Shown piece by piece: positions 7,967-17,214 of a stretch of 64,000 nt of DNA. This DNA comes from Synechococcus sp. MIT S9220. GTDB taxonomy: Bacteria > Cyanobacteriota > Cyanobacteriia > PCC-6307 > Cyanobiaceae. How positions within the stretch are numbered: position 1 is the stretch's first letter; every line of letters begins with the position of its first letter. Location: the NCBI RefSeq assembly GCF_014304815.1, contig NZ_CP047958.1:1302001-1366000 (forward strand). Direction: 5' to 3'. The notes under the pieces are model-generated. The model saw only the letters and a program-made list of their open reading frames with translations. It was not told where the DNA came from and searched no databases. Position numbers and translations under genes: made by a program.

Positions 7967-9052
7967 ATGGCGCCCAGCTTCACTGAAATCGCTTACCGGA
8001 CCATGCAACAGGGCCGCAGCCTTGCTGGCCTGGTCCACAAGGAACTGAGCACCAAAGTCATGGAAGTGGTGGCGCCTGATGTGGTGCCTAAAACGGAACC
8101 TGTTCCCAGCGAAATGATGGACGCGCTGCGTCAGTCGCTGGATGAGCTGCATCAGCGTGACTGGCAGGATTCTGAATCAGGGATTTACCCCCAGTCCCTG
8201 CTGTTTGATATCCCTTGGTTGGAATGGGCTGAACGCTATCCACGCGTGTGGCTGGACCTGCCTTCCAACTGGGCCAGAAGGCGTGCCAGAGACGTCAAGG
8301 ACATTCCTGATCTGGCCAATCGCGATCTCTATCCCGACTATTACCTCCAGAATTTTCACCATCAAACCGATGGTTACCTCAGCGATCACTCCGCCGAGCT
8401 GTACGACCTTCAGGTCGACATCCTGTTCAATGGCGCAGCTGATGCCATGCGGCGCCGGATCCTCCCTTCACTGCAAAAAGGGTTGAAGCGATTTGCAGAT
8501 CGTGCACCGGGAAGTCTGCGCATCCTTGATGTCGCAACCGGCACGGGCAGAACATTGCATCAGATTCGTGCTGCGCTGCCGCACGCCACTCTCGTGGGAG
8601 TGGACCTTTCCGAGGCCTATCTGCGCCAGGCCAATCGCTGGTTGAACCAATCCAACAAACCGCTGGTGCAGCTGGTTCAGGGAAACGCAGAGCGGATGCC
8701 TTTCGATGACGCTGGCTTCCAGGCCATCACCTGCGTGTTCCTGTTTCACGAACTGCCAGCCGATGCCCGGCAGGCAGTGCTTCAGGACTGTTACCGCCTG
8801 CTTGAGCCTGGCGGGGTTCTGGTTTTGGCCGATTCAGTGCAATTGAAGGATTCGCCACAGTTCGACGTTGCCATGGACAATTTCAGACGCGTTTTTCACG
8901 AGCCCTACTACCGCAATTTCATCAGCGATGACATTGACCAGCGCCTCAAAGATGCTGGCTTCAGTGATGTGCAAGCCGAATCTCATTTCATGACCAGGGT
9001 GTGGACAGCCACGAAGATTGCATCGCCTCAACACAGTGATTCCCTGACATAG
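7967..9052 (+). CDS. Class I SAM-dependent methyltransferase, 361 aa
   Basis: The Rossmann-fold SAM site is plain: ILDVATGTGRTLHQI (motif I, about residues 185-200), LVGVDLSEAYL, GNAERMPFDD (motif III region), and LEPGGVLVLADS (motif IV/VI). This layout is typical of UbiE/type 11 methyltransferases acting on small hydrophobic molecules. The N-terminal 160 residues are a cyanobacterium-specific extension (SLLFDIPWLEWAERYPRVW). The substrate cannot be told from the sequence. It begins after a short divergent region shared with the small gene on the other strand. Confidence 0.9.
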   Translation: MAPSFTEIAYRTMQQGRSLAGLVHKELSTKVMEVVAPDVVPKTEPVPSEMMDALRQSLDELHQRDWQDSESGIYPQSLLFDIPWLEWAERYPRVWLDLPSNWARRRARDVKDIPDLANRDLYPDYYLQNFHHQTDGYLSDHSAELYDLQVDILFNGAADAMRRRILPSLQKGLKRFADRAPGSLRILDVATGTGRTLHQIRAALPHATLVGVDLSEAYLRQANRWLNQSNKPLVQLVQGNAERMPFDDAGFQAITCVFLFHELPADARQAVLQDCYRLLEPGGVLVLADSVQLKDSPQFDVAMDNFRRVFHEPYYRNFISDDIDQRLKDAGFSDVQAESHFMTRVWTATKIASPQHSDSLT

Positions 9053-9107
9053 ACGCTTGCAGGGGCACAGCAAACCCATAGGGTGCAAGCACTCAGGGAC
9101 TCCGTCC

Positions 9108-9422
9108 ATGTCGAATCCTTTTCGGATCCGCTGGTTGCGGGGATGGACCTTTCAGATCGTGTTCATGGAAGGCAAGGTTCAAGTTGAAGCTCAAGGTTTT
9201 GGGATCTGTCTGCGAACAGCACTGAATCCCGGTGAAAGCCCAACTGCTGCTGCGGATCGTCTAGTGCTCGCGGAGGATCGCCGTCGTCGTGCCCTTTATC
9301 AGGCCTGGATCAAAGGTCAAGCCCTGCCTTCCGCCAACGAAGGCCAGCCTCACCCAGAAGAGCGGCTTCAGGATGCACCGGATTCCCTTGTTGTGGTCGA
9401 TAGCGCAGCAGTGGCAGCCTGA
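9108..9422 (+). CDS. Hypothetical cyanobacterial protein, 104 aa
   Basis: The start MSNPFRIRWLRGWTFQIVFM is chosen over an upstream ATG because it begins the region with protein-like composition. The first half looks like a small beta domain (FQIVFMEGKVQVEAQGFGI), followed by an Ala/Asp/Arg helix (PTAAADRLVLAEDRRRRALY) and a loose acidic tail. No domain name is recognised. It follows the methyltransferase by 55 bases on the same strand. Confidence 0.7.
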   Translation: MSNPFRIRWLRGWTFQIVFMEGKVQVEAQGFGICLRTALNPGESPTAAADRLVLAEDRRRRALYQAWIKGQALPSANEGQPHPEERLQDAPDSLVVVDSAAVAA

Positions 9423-9425
9423 GGC

Positions 9426-9686
9426 TCAGCGAGTCAGCCACCACCCCAACACCAAAGCTGGTCCTCCCCAACGCAGAGCCCTCCAGAAACGCTGACCACG
9501 CTCTGGTGTGAGCAGCCAGTTGAGAGCTTCAGGGTCCGCCTCCACTAATTGACGAAGCAGTCGACGCTGTTGAATTCGACGGATCGAGCGTCGATCCCTC
9601 GCCTCCCAAGATCTGGGCTGATAGCGGAGAAGAGAGCGCAGTCCTTGCAAACCTCCCCGACTGTGAAGCTGCCTGTTCACCACCAC
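9426..9686 (-). CDS. Small basic membrane-anchored protein, 86 aa
   Basis: Starts at one of three successive GTG codons near 9686. The body is strongly basic (DRRSIRRIQQRRLLRQLVE), with a short hydrophobic C-terminus (GGPALVLGWWLTR) that may sit at the membrane. No family is recognised. It is convergent with the preceding gene, with a three-base gap. Confidence 0.6.
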   Translation of the reverse strand: MVVNRQLHSRGGLQGLRSLLRYQPRSWEARDRRSIRRIQQRRLLRQLVEADPEALNWLLTPERGQRFWRALRWGGPALVLGWWLTR

Positions 9687-9736
9687 CAGCGATCACAGCA
9701 GTCAGGATAGAGAGGCCCCGCTGATCCAACGCCAAC

Positions 9737-9985
9737 GTGTCCGCGAAAAAATGGCCAGAACAGGCGATTGAACAGGCCTTGTCTCTGCATCAGAGCCTCA
9801 GTATCAGTGATCGTGAATGGCACAGACTCAAAGCCGATGCGGATCGACGCGGAGCAGAATTGCTGGCTGCGGCACTGGCGCAGCTGCTGCAAAACGGACG
9901 AAATCATGATGTGGAAGCCTTGACTCAGCAGGCTCTGGGCTGGATCAGGGGAGAGCTGAAAGACCCTGGCTGCCCTCGGCACTGA
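9737..9985 (+). CDS. Small conserved-looking protein, 82 aa
   Basis: GTG start. The helical product contains LSISDREWHRLKADADRRGA, then ELLAAALAQLL and a terminal ELKDPGCPRH. The Asp/Arg-rich helices and compact size look like a conserved cyanobacterial unknown (I believe of the DUF6439 type, not verified). Its 3' end overlaps the convergent kinase gene by 41 bases. Confidence 0.65.
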   Translation: MSAKKWPEQAIEQALSLHQSLSISDREWHRLKADADRRGAELLAAALAQLLQNGRNHDVEALTQQALGWIRGELKDPGCPRH

Positions 9986-10415
9986 TGGCCCGTTGACTGG
10001 ATCCAGGCCGGCGGCAGGCCAACTGCACCCTGTTGCCTCGACGGCTCCAGCGGATGTCGTCAAAACACTGATGCATCAGAAACAGACCACGCCCTTGATT
10101 GGCATCGACTTGATCCGGCAAACAACCCTGCCTGGCATCACTCGAGAGACCATCGCCTTCATCCTGGATCTGCCAAATCAACCAATTCGGCGTGAGAATC
10201 CGACGGATCCGCAGGCACTTGCGAGGGTCTCCCGCGTTGCCGTGACGCACGGCATTGACCAAGGCTTCCTGAAGACCCAGTTGCAAGCGACACGAGGTCT
10301 CATTGCAGTCAACAGGTTCCAGCAACAGCTCCATCAATGGACTGAGCTGAAAGGTTGACGGAAGGATGAAATCAGCCCACCGAAACGAAGGTAGAAATCG
10401 GCTGAACATCAGCAC
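9945..10415 (-). CDS. RsbW-like ATP-binding protein (anti-sigma kinase type)
   Basis: A stand-alone GHKL ATPase of 156 residues. LQEALVNAVRHGNAGDP is the N box, IQDEGDGL the G1 box, and NQGRGLFLMHQCFDDI the G2/ATP-lid region. Proteins of this kind bind and phosphorylate STAS-domain antagonists and hold sigma factors or other partners in partner-switching. A STAS protein is present in this window at 50208-50507, but there is no operon link. The first 25 residues (MLMFSRFLPSFRWAD) look atypical, so the start may be internal. Confidence 0.85.
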   Translation of the reverse strand: MLMFSRFLPSFRWADFILPSTFQLSPLMELLLEPVDCNETSCRLQLGLQEALVNAVRHGNAGDPRKCLRIRRILTPNWLIWQIQDEGDGLSSDARQGCLPDQVDANQGRGLFLMHQCFDDIRWSRRGNRVQLACRRPGSSQRAISAEGSQGLSALP

Positions 10416-10475
10416 TGTTTCATCCTTTTCGACCTTAACGGCCTGCTGAAGTTCTGCCAGAGGAATCCGACGGTG

Positions 10476-11189
10476 TCAGGACCTGCTCGCCAGACCGGGA
10501 TGCTGAAGAAGCGCATCCATCAAGCGGACACCCCTGAGCTGGTTCACCAATGGCATGTGTCCTTCTGGTGCATCCATGCACCACTGAAAACTGCCGGGAT
10601 AACGGGTCCAGACACCCTCGTTCTTCCAGCCGATCTTCGGCCAGAGCCTGTCGTAACGACCGCCGAGTGCACTGAGCAGTCGAGATTGCACCGTAAATCC
10701 GAAACGTCCCTGGGAGTAGGCGATCCAGAGCCTATCGATGGTGGTCAGATCCAGCGGTTTGATCGAAGGGACTTCGCTGAAATACACGTATCCCCGTTCC
10801 ACCGCCTGCTCACCGGCCAGCTGACGCAGTGCGCAACTGGTGAGGCGATCAGCCTCCTCAAACTCTTCCTTCAGCAAGGCACGTTGGAGATCTGAGTAGT
10901 CGATCCCGCAGGACGACGGCATCTGGAACCAACCGCCGGAGACACCTGGAATGGCGTCCAGAGTCTCGGGGTGGTGACGCTGAAGAATCTGCAAGATCCA
11001 GCCCGCTCCCCAGTCATCACCCTCTGGGGAGTAGGCCTTGAGGGCAACATCTGCTTGTCCTGAGAGCTGCTCTGAGACCTTTTCCAGCGCTGAAGCCGTG
11101 GAACGCTTCTGACGCGATGATCCCGAAACCAGTCGGTCCAGCAACTGATCAATGCCGAGTTGTGTGGAGGGAGGTCGTCCGGAAAGCAT
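10476..11189 (-). CDS. gun4: GUN4 tetrapyrrole-binding protein
   Basis: GUN4 binds protoporphyrin IX and Mg-protoporphyrin and stimulates magnesium chelatase in chlorophyll synthesis. The 237-residue protein has an N-terminal helical bundle (SSRQKRSTASALEKVSEQL) and a C-terminal GUN4 domain. That domain includes DYSDLQRALLKEEFEEADRL, PLDLTTIDRLWIAYSQGRFG and WKNEGVWTRYPGSFQW, the usual conserved blocks. It is divergent from mnmH, with a 40-base gap between starts. Confidence 0.93.
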   Translation of the reverse strand: MLSGRPPSTQLGIDQLLDRLVSGSSRQKRSTASALEKVSEQLSGQADVALKAYSPEGDDWGAGWILQILQRHHPETLDAIPGVSGGWFQMPSSCGIDYSDLQRALLKEEFEEADRLTSCALRQLAGEQAVERGYVYFSEVPSIKPLDLTTIDRLWIAYSQGRFGFTVQSRLLSALGGRYDRLWPKIGWKNEGVWTRYPGSFQWCMDAPEGHMPLVNQLRGVRLMDALLQHPGLASRS

Positions 11190-11229
11190 GGCGATGTGCC
11201 GGCACCGACTGGCTCAGCATTGGCCCACT

Positions 11230-12285
11230 ATGTCAGGCATGGGCAACTGCATCGTGACCGGTCTCAACAGCTTCCGCACGGCGCAGGGAACCATCGTGGA
11301 TGTGAGAACACCCTCGGAATTTGCTCAAGGTCACTGGCCAGGCGCTGTCAACATCCCCCTGTTCACCGATGAACAGCGTCATCTGGTGGGCCTGAACTAC
11401 AAGCAAGAGGGTCGACTCGCAGCGATCCAACTCGGTTTAAAGCTCTGCGGTCCCTCTCTGGCCGAGTTATCGATTGCACTCACAACGGCAGCTGCTGGAC
11501 CCGCAAATCCCTTGAGGATCTACTGCTGGCGTGGAGGAATGCGGTCCAACAGCATGGGATGGCTGGCTGGCCTGAGCGATCACCCCGTCATGGTGCTGGA
11601 GGGGGGTTACAAGAGTTATCGCCGATGGGTGCTGGAGTGCTTCGAGCAGACTTGGCCCTTGCGGGTGCTCGGGGGCAGAACAGGGACTGGCAAAACGGAC
11701 CTGCTGCTGGAGCTGAACCAACAGGGCGTTGGTGTGATCGATCTTGAGGGTCTCGCCAATCACCGCGGCAGCAGTTTCGGCAATCTGGGGCTGCCGCCTC
11801 AACCGACCAGCGAGCACTACGAAAACAAACTGGCGGAATGCCTGGAGGTTTTGCGCCACACAGGAGTGCAGGAGATCTGGCTAGAGGCCGAAAGCATCCA
11901 GGTCGGCCGCTGCAGGATTCCCAAAGGGCTGTTTGATCAGATGCAAACGTCTCCAGTCCTGGAAATCCAGCGCAGTGACCAAGAACGCGTGGAGCGACTT
12001 GTGAAGGTTTACTCGTGTCATCAGCGGGCCGAACTGCGGCAAGCCACAGAACGGATCCAGAAACGCCTTGGTCCTCAGCGCACACGACAGGCGATTGAAG
12101 CGATCGACTCCCAGAACTGGGCTGTGGCCTGTGAAGCCATGCTCGATTACTACGACAGCTGTTATGACCGTGAACTTGAGCGTTCACCAGCGAGATCCTC
12201 GGTGAATCTGCAGGGACTCACCAGCGAGCAAGCAGCCAGACTGCTTCTGGATCAAGGGCACGTCATCCCTGGGATCTCCAACTAA
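11230..12285 (+). CDS. mnmH: tRNA 2-selenouridine/geranylthiouridine synthase MnmH
   Basis: MnmH (SelU, YbbB) modifies 2-thiouridine at the wobble position of some tRNAs to 2-selenouridine by way of a geranylated intermediate. An N-terminal rhodanese domain carries VDVRTPSEFAQGHWPGA and the active-site loop YCWRGGMRS. A P-loop ATPase-like domain follows, with GGRTGTGKTDLLLEL and NHRGSSFG. I chose the start MSGMGNCIVTGLNSF because the family begins just ahead of the rhodanese fold. The open frame extends upstream to 11152, into the gun4 region. The protein is 351 residues long, normal for the family. Confidence 0.92.
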   Translation: MSGMGNCIVTGLNSFRTAQGTIVDVRTPSEFAQGHWPGAVNIPLFTDEQRHLVGLNYKQEGRLAAIQLGLKLCGPSLAELSIALTTAAAGPANPLRIYCWRGGMRSNSMGWLAGLSDHPVMVLEGGYKSYRRWVLECFEQTWPLRVLGGRTGTGKTDLLLELNQQGVGVIDLEGLANHRGSSFGNLGLPPQPTSEHYENKLAECLEVLRHTGVQEIWLEAESIQVGRCRIPKGLFDQMQTSPVLEIQRSDQERVERLVKVYSCHQRAELRQATERIQKRLGPQRTRQAIEAIDSQNWAVACEAMLDYYDSCYDRELERSPARSSVNLQGLTSEQAARLLLDQGHVIPGISN

Positions 12286-12311
12286 GATCCACACCTCCAA
12301 GTTGATGAACC

Positions 12312-12701
12312 ATGGCTGAAGGCGACAAGGCGGCGATTCAGTTCTTCCGCGGCACAGACGAGCCCGTGGTTCCCGATATCCGCATGACGCGCAGCCGAGA
12401 TGGTCGCACCGGGCAAGCCATCTTCGTCTTCGAAGAACCTCAGGCACTCGCACCGGAAACGATGGAAGCAATCGCCGGAATGTGGATGGTGGATGAAGAG
12501 GGTGAAATGGTGACCCGTGAAGTGAATGGCCGTTTCGTGAATGGCAAACCTTTTGCCCTGGAAGCGACCTACACCTGGAAAAGCGAAGCGGATTTCGAAC
12601 GCTTCATGCGCTTTGCGCAACGTTATGCGGATTCCAACGGAATGGGTTATTCGCAGAACTCCGGCGACAATGACTCCAGCGAGGAAGGAACAGACGGGTG
12701 A
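12312..12701 (+). CDS. psb28: Photosystem II assembly protein Psb28
   Basis: Psb28 binds the cytosolic side of photosystem II assembly intermediates near CP47. The 129-residue product begins with [19 protein letters not shown] and contains [22 protein letters not shown] and [20 protein letters not shown], all typical of the family. The last 20 residues are an acidic tail ([12 protein letters not shown]). The stop overlaps the GTG start of the next gene, so the two are probably co-transcribed. Confidence 0.95.
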   Translation: MAEGDKAAIQFFRGTDEPVVPDIRMTRSRDGRTGQAIFVFEEPQALAPETMEAIAGMWMVDEEGEMVTREVNGRFVNGKPFALEATYTWKSEADFERFMRFAQRYADSNGMGYSQNSGDNDSSEEGTDG

Positions 12702-13777
12702 AATTTCAGCACTGGCTCGGACTTGCGGCGTTGCTGACGTCCGGGCTGTTGCTCTGGAGCCTCCGGGAAGTCCTGATTCATCTGTTCGCGGCTGTGGTTC
12801 TCGCCATGGCGGTCTGCACCTTGGTGGGTGCCCTGCGCAGGCGATGGACGATTCAGAGGCCGTTGGCCCTGTTGATCTGTCTGCTCGGTCTGATGTTGAT
12901 CGTGGCCCTTGCAGTGGCCGTGATCATTCCGCCGTTCTTTAGCCAGTTTCAACAGCTGCTCCAACAGCTTCCTGCTGCGGCACGCGAGCTCCAACAGATC
13001 GTGATGGGCTGGGTCAACCATGCCTCATCACTTGTTTATGGAGCAGGTGAGGCAACGAATGGCGGAGCAAGGCTCGTTCCCGGCGACCTTTCATCACTCC
13101 CCAACAGCACGGCTCTAGCCTCCGGCGTGAGTGGTGGAATCAAGGGTTTGCTGGGTCTGGCCAGCAATCTCGGCAGCGGACTCGTTCAGCTGGTGTTCGT
13201 GTTCGCGGTGGCGCTGATGGTGGCGATCCAACCTGAGTCCTATCGCAATGTGGCCATTCAGTTAGTGCCTTCCTTCTACAGGAGGCGCGCCAAAACCATT
13301 CTTCTGCAGTGTGGAGAAGCTCTGAGCAGCTGGATGATCGGCGTGCTGATCAGTTCGCTTTGCGTGGGCTTACTGGCAGGGATCGGACTCTCTCTGCTTG
13401 GCGTGAAATTGGTGATGGCCAATGCCTTGCTGGCTGGCTTGCTCAACGTCATCCCCAATGTGGGGCCCACTCTCAGCACTGTGTTCCCGATGGCGGTGGC
13501 TCTGCTGGACGATCCCTGGAAGGCCGTTGCCGTGCTTGGGCTTTACGTAGTGATCCAGAACGTTGAAAGCTATGTGATCACTCCTTCAGTGATGCAACAG
13601 CAGGTGAACCTGCTTCCTGGACTCACACTGACGGCACAGTTCATTTTCACAGTTCTATTTGGACCCCTGGGTCTGTTGATGGCCCTGCCTCTGGCAGTGG
13701 TGATCCAAGTGCTGATCAGGGAAATCGTGATCCACGACCTATTGGATCCCTGGAAGAAACGTCGCGCGGCCGCATGA
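12698..13777 (+). CDS. AI-2E family permease, first copy
   Basis: A 359-residue integral membrane protein with about seven to eight hydrophobic segments. It begins GTG, overlapping the psb28 stop by four bases. The fold follows the AI-2E/PerM family: paired N-terminal helices, a long amphipathic middle ([20 protein letters not shown]), and the conserved C-terminal block [19 protein letters not shown]. Family members export small molecules or act as Na+/H+ antiporters, and the substrate here is unknown. The C-terminus (WKKRRAAA) is cytoplasmic and basic. Confidence 0.88.
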   Translation: MKFQHWLGLAALLTSGLLLWSLREVLIHLFAAVVLAMAVCTLVGALRRRWTIQRPLALLICLLGLMLIVALAVAVIIPPFFSQFQQLLQQLPAAARELQQIVMGWVNHASSLVYGAGEATNGGARLVPGDLSSLPNSTALASGVSGGIKGLLGLASNLGSGLVQLVFVFAVALMVAIQPESYRNVAIQLVPSFYRRRAKTILLQCGEALSSWMIGVLISSLCVGLLAGIGLSLLGVKLVMANALLAGLLNVIPNVGPTLSTVFPMAVALLDDPWKAVAVLGLYVVIQNVESYVITPSVMQQQVNLLPGLTLTAQFIFTVLFGPLGLLMALPLAVVIQVLIREIVIHDLLDPWKKRRAAA

Positions 13778-14775
13778 ACCCAAGCAATCTGCTGGCAGCT
13801 CTCACCCTTGTGGTGCTTGCTCTGCTGACCTGGCAGCTGCGCTGGGTGCTGCTGGTGCTGTTCGGTGCGGTTGTACTGGCGGTGGCGCTTGATGTGCCCG
13901 TTCACCATTTGATCAAGCGCTACCGACTACCACGTCCGATTGCGCTGCTGGCAGTGCTGCTGATCACAATCGTGGGAGGAGTGCTGGTTTTGCAACTGCT
14001 GCTGCCTCAGCTGATCAACCAGTTCGAACAGCTCACAACCCTGTTGCCTGTTCTTTTCAGCCAGGTCCAGGCGCTGCTGTCCAATCAACCCCTGCTTGGA
14101 GAACTGGCACGAAGCCTGCCCGACCAGTTCAGCTGGGACCGCATCCAACCTTTCGGAGCTCAATTGCTCGGCGTTGCCGGAGGAGCAGCGAACGGTCTGG
14201 TTCAGGTGCTGCTGATGAGCTTGCTGGCGGTGTTGCTCGCCCTGGACCCCTCAGCACACAGACGCATCCTTGTCGCTGCGACACCGCGTCCTGCACGCGC
14301 ATCGATGGAGGATCTCCTGGACCAGTGCCGGACTGCTCTTGGTGGCTGGCTGGCTGGCATGACTCTCTCCGCCCTGGCGATGTTTCTTTGCACCTGGGCA
14401 GGTCTGGCAATTCTGCGCATTCCTCTGGCTCTGCTGTCTGCTCTGGTCTGTGGACTTCTGACCTTCGTGCCGACAATCGGGCCCACAGCGGCAACGCTTC
14501 TACCTCTCAGCCTGGCGCTGATGATTTCACCGGGAACGATGCTTCAGGTGTTGGTGCTGCGGCTGACACTGCAGAACCTGGAAGCCTTCGTGCTCACACC
14601 GCTGTTGCTCAGGCGGACCGTGAATCTGCTTCCCACAGTGGCTCTCACCTCCCAGCTGAGCCTGGGTGCTCTGCTGGGACTACCTGGCGTGTTGCTGGCG
14701 CTGCCACTGGTTGTGGTGCTTCAGGTGGGGATGGAGCAGGTCGTGGTCAAGCAGATCATGGACCGCTGGAGCTAA
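13774..14775 (+). CDS. AI-2E family permease, second copy
   Basis: A 333-residue paralogue of the preceding gene that overlaps it by ATGA, so translation is probably coupled. It shows the same layout: [20 protein letters not shown], a middle amphipathic region (LINQFEQLTTLLPVLFSQ) and the C-terminal signature VCGLLTFVPTIGPTAATLLP. Tandem duplication followed by divergence is likely. The pair could work together, but nothing in the sequence shows a complex. Confidence 0.88.
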   Translation: MNPSNLLAALTLVVLALLTWQLRWVLLVLFGAVVLAVALDVPVHHLIKRYRLPRPIALLAVLLITIVGGVLVLQLLLPQLINQFEQLTTLLPVLFSQVQALLSNQPLLGELARSLPDQFSWDRIQPFGAQLLGVAGGAANGLVQVLLMSLLAVLLALDPSAHRRILVAATPRPARASMEDLLDQCRTALGGWLAGMTLSALAMFLCTWAGLAILRIPLALLSALVCGLLTFVPTIGPTAATLLPLSLALMISPGTMLQVLVLRLTLQNLEAFVLTPLLLRRTVNLLPTVALTSQLSLGALLGLPGVLLALPLVVVLQVGMEQVVVKQIMDRWS

Positions 14776-14784
14776 CACAATCCG

Positions 14785-15267
14785 TTAACCGCCGTACTGC
14801 CAGCCGGTGGTGCTCAGCTCCAGGGCGTCTCCATCACGGTGGAGCACTGCTGATTTCACCTCTCCGATGAACACGGTGTGATCACCGTGGGCCAGCTCAC
14901 CCACCAGTTCGCACTCAACACCACCCAGTGCATCCTTCAAAATCGGCAGACCTAGGGAGCCAAGCTCAAAGGGCGCAACCTCAAAACGGCCGCCCACTGC
15001 CGACTGGGGCTTGAAGAATGTCGCAGCCAGATTCTTCTGGTCGGCGGCCAGCACGTTCAGAGAAAAACGACGTGTGCGCTGGATCATGCCGTTGCTGGTG
15101 CTGTCGGCACGGACACCCATCACCACCAGAGGCGGCTCGAACGATCCCTGGGTGACCCAGCTGGCCGTAAATCCGTTCACCTCATCACCCTCGGCGACGC
15201 CGCAGATGAACAGGCCATGGGGAATTTTCCGCAACAGTGTCTTCTTGGCGTCCAGATCGAGCGACAT
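14785..15267 (-). CDS. Flavin reductase-like FMN-binding protein
   Basis: A 160-residue protein of the flavin reductase/NADH-FMN oxidoreductase fold. KIPHGLFICGVAEGDEVNGF, TASWVTQGSFEPPLVVMGV and SLNVLAADQKNLAATFF are the usual FMN-contacting blocks, and GDHTVFIGEV is the late strand. In many cyanobacteria this module is fused to flavodiiron proteins; here it is free-standing. Its electron partner is not shown by the context. It converges on the second permease with a nine-base gap. Confidence 0.88.
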   Translation of the reverse strand: MSLDLDAKKTLLRKIPHGLFICGVAEGDEVNGFTASWVTQGSFEPPLVVMGVRADSTSNGMIQRTRRFSLNVLAADQKNLAATFFKPQSAVGGRFEVAPFELGSLGLPILKDALGGVECELVGELAHGDHTVFIGEVKSAVLHRDGDALELSTTGWQYGG

Positions 15268-15406
15268 GGCGGTTCGTACTCACGATGCGAGCAGAATAGG
15301 CAAAACGGTGACAGCACAACGTCTCAGCGCTGCAGACACCAGAAAGAGACTGCTAGTTTTCGACGGCTTCTGAGCAGGATCCCTGGATCGGCCCTCCTCC
15401 CTGAGT

Positions 15407-16000
15407 GTGTTCGCAACGGTGGCCGGAAGCGGAGTACTGGGCCTGCTGATCTACGCCGGCTTTTTTTACGCCAACCTGCGTCGAACCAGTTCCATAGAGG
15501 AGCCCCAGGAGCTTCGCCCCTCCTATTCATCGCAAGCGCAGGCCAAGCAGGAAGCCGAACGCTGGATCACGGAGGGGGGCACCTTCACCGTCACGACCAC
15601 ACAACGCGTTCGCAAGACCATCCCCCTCACCCGCCAGGAACGACGCAAACTCGAGCTTTTGGCGGATGAAAAGCGCAGAGGCCAGATCGAGGCGGACTTT
15701 GAAGCCTGTCTCGATCAAGCGGCAACCGATCTCGCTAAAGAGCTCTGTTCCTTTCAGCAATTACCGCCCAACGCGACTTCGACGGCAACCGGGGCCGATG
15801 GGCTCAGCGATCTACCCACCACCAAAGTGATCGAGGACGTTCGTGTTGAGACCAGTCAACGCCCGCGCCGAACATGCACCCCTGTGAGCTCTTATCGACG
15901 CTTCAACTGCATTGAATTCGACGTTGCCAGAGATGAACAATTGACAGCTGCACAGCAGAACTCTCTGGACATCAAGGGTTATCGACAGTTTCGTTACTGA
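15407..16000 (+). CDS. Membrane-anchored protein of unknown function, 197 aa
   Basis: GTG start, then a transmembrane or signal-anchor segment (VAGSGVLGLLIYAGFFYANL). A large soluble domain follows with a charged helix (RQERRKLELLADEKRRGQIE) and four Cys in the later part, two of them in CTPVSSYRRFNC. The topology suggests a periplasmic or lumenal domain with possible disulphides. No family name is recognised. Confidence 0.7.
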   Translation: MFATVAGSGVLGLLIYAGFFYANLRRTSSIEEPQELRPSYSSQAQAKQEAERWITEGGTFTVTTTQRVRKTIPLTRQERRKLELLADEKRRGQIEADFEACLDQAATDLAKELCSFQQLPPNATSTATGADGLSDLPTTKVIEDVRVETSQRPRRTCTPVSSYRRFNCIEFDVARDEQLTAAQQNSLDIKGYRQFRY

Positions 16001-16235
16001 CGCGCCGACGGCGCGGGCCGTAGCGGCTCCAGAGTGAAGGTTGAAACACCAGCACCACCACGGCGAGCAGGTGATGTCGCACAGCAAAGATCAGAGCCGT
16101 CAGGGTCACCTGATCCGCTAGCAGTCGCAATTCCGTTCTGAGATCAATCAGAGCCAGGATCAGCAACAACAGCGGTATCCAGCGCTGAGAGCGAACTGAT
16201 GCTGTTGCTGCGCGATCAGGCACTAGCAGCTGCAC
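15972..16235 (-). CDS. Small membrane protein downstream of secF, 87 aa
   Basis: It overlaps the secF 3' end by 20 bases on the same strand. Two hydrophobic stretches (WIPLLLLILALIDL and HLLAVVVLVFQPSLW) are separated by a charged turn, and the tail is basic (RYGPRRRRV). It resembles the DUF-type two-helix proteins that often trail operons in cyanobacteria. The overlap and the convergent overlap with the previous gene make the call moderate. Confidence 0.5.
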   Translation of the reverse strand: MQLLVPDRAATASVRSQRWIPLLLLILALIDLRTELRLLADQVTLTALIFAVRHHLLAVVVLVFQPSLWSRYGPRRRRVSNETVDNP

Positions 16236-17211
16236 CAGATCGGGATGGCCAGATGCTCAACAGAGAAGGGGCCAGGGCAATGCTGGACCAGCTGCCAACG
16301 ATCACTCCCAGTGCCAGAGCAATGGCGAACCAGTAGAGCGTTGAACCACCGAAGAGGATGAGGGCAACCAGGGGCAGAAGTGTGGTGCCGCTGGTGTAAA
16401 TGGTTCTGGTCAATGTGGCTGACACAGCACGGTCAACCTGCACGGAGAGAGGAAGGTCACCATCCATGCGCTGGCGCTCGCGAATTCTGTCGAAAACGAC
16501 AACGGTGTCGTTGACGGAATATCCAGCGATGGTCAGTAGAGCCACGGCAAACAAGCTGTCAACCTCCAGCCCTGTGGTGAGGCCGAGCCAGGCGAAGACG
16601 CCGCAAACAATCACAATGTCGTGAGCCAAGGCCACTAGGGCCAGAAAGGCATAGCGAGGGTCGTAGCGAACGGTGATGTACAGCGCAATTCCCGTAAAGG
16701 CGACCAGCAGGGAAATCAGACTGCTGCGCAGCAACTGTCCACCAAGGCTGGGACCGATGGTGTCAACGGACTGACCTCCAGGCTCAAAGGGGCCAGCCAC
16801 CGTTTCAAGTGCTTCGATCACAGCCTGCCCCTGGCCTGCGGAGAGGGCTGGCATCCGCACAACAATCGACTGACCACCATCAAGAAGCTGAACGCGAGCG
16901 TTGTCCAACTTGGGCAGTGCTTTCCCATCCTGAACCGGAAGCTTGATCTGCTGAAGCTCAGATTCAACAGCGACGGTGCTGAGCTGATCGCAGGTGTCAG
17001 CGCAGCTGCGCTCCAGCTGGATCTGAGTTCCACCGGTGAAGTCGAGACCTGGCCTTAGGGGCAATCCGATCTGAGGATCAGTCCAGCTGAGCACAATCCC
17101 GATCAGGCTCAGCAGCAGGCAGACAGCAGACACCAACCAGACCTGCCGTCGACGACTGGTCAGGGGAAAGCGCAGAGGTCGCTCATCAGTTGCGGGTGAT
17201 GTGAAAGCCAT
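16216..17211 (-). CDS. secF: Protein translocase subunit SecF
   Basis: SecF works with SecD to pull exported proteins across the membrane using the ion gradient. Six transmembrane helices surround a periplasmic loop. LPLRPGLDFTGGTQIQLE is the first-loop signature, and AGYSVNDTVVVFDRIRERQR is the hallmark of SecF helix 4 to 5. At 331 residues it has full length. It starts three bases after secD ends, so the pair is one transcription unit. Confidence 0.96.
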   Translation of the reverse strand: MAFTSPATDERPLRFPLTSRRRQVWLVSAVCLLLSLIGIVLSWTDPQIGLPLRPGLDFTGGTQIQLERSCADTCDQLSTVAVESELQQIKLPVQDGKALPKLDNARVQLLDGGQSIVVRMPALSAGQGQAVIEALETVAGPFEPGGQSVDTIGPSLGGQLLRSSLISLLVAFTGIALYITVRYDPRYAFLALVALAHDIVIVCGVFAWLGLTTGLEVDSLFAVALLTIAGYSVNDTVVVFDRIRERQRMDGDLPLSVQVDRAVSATLTRTIYTSGTTLLPLVALILFGGSTLYWFAIALALGVIVGSWSSIALAPSLLSIWPSRSGAAASA

Positions 17212-17214
17212 GGC

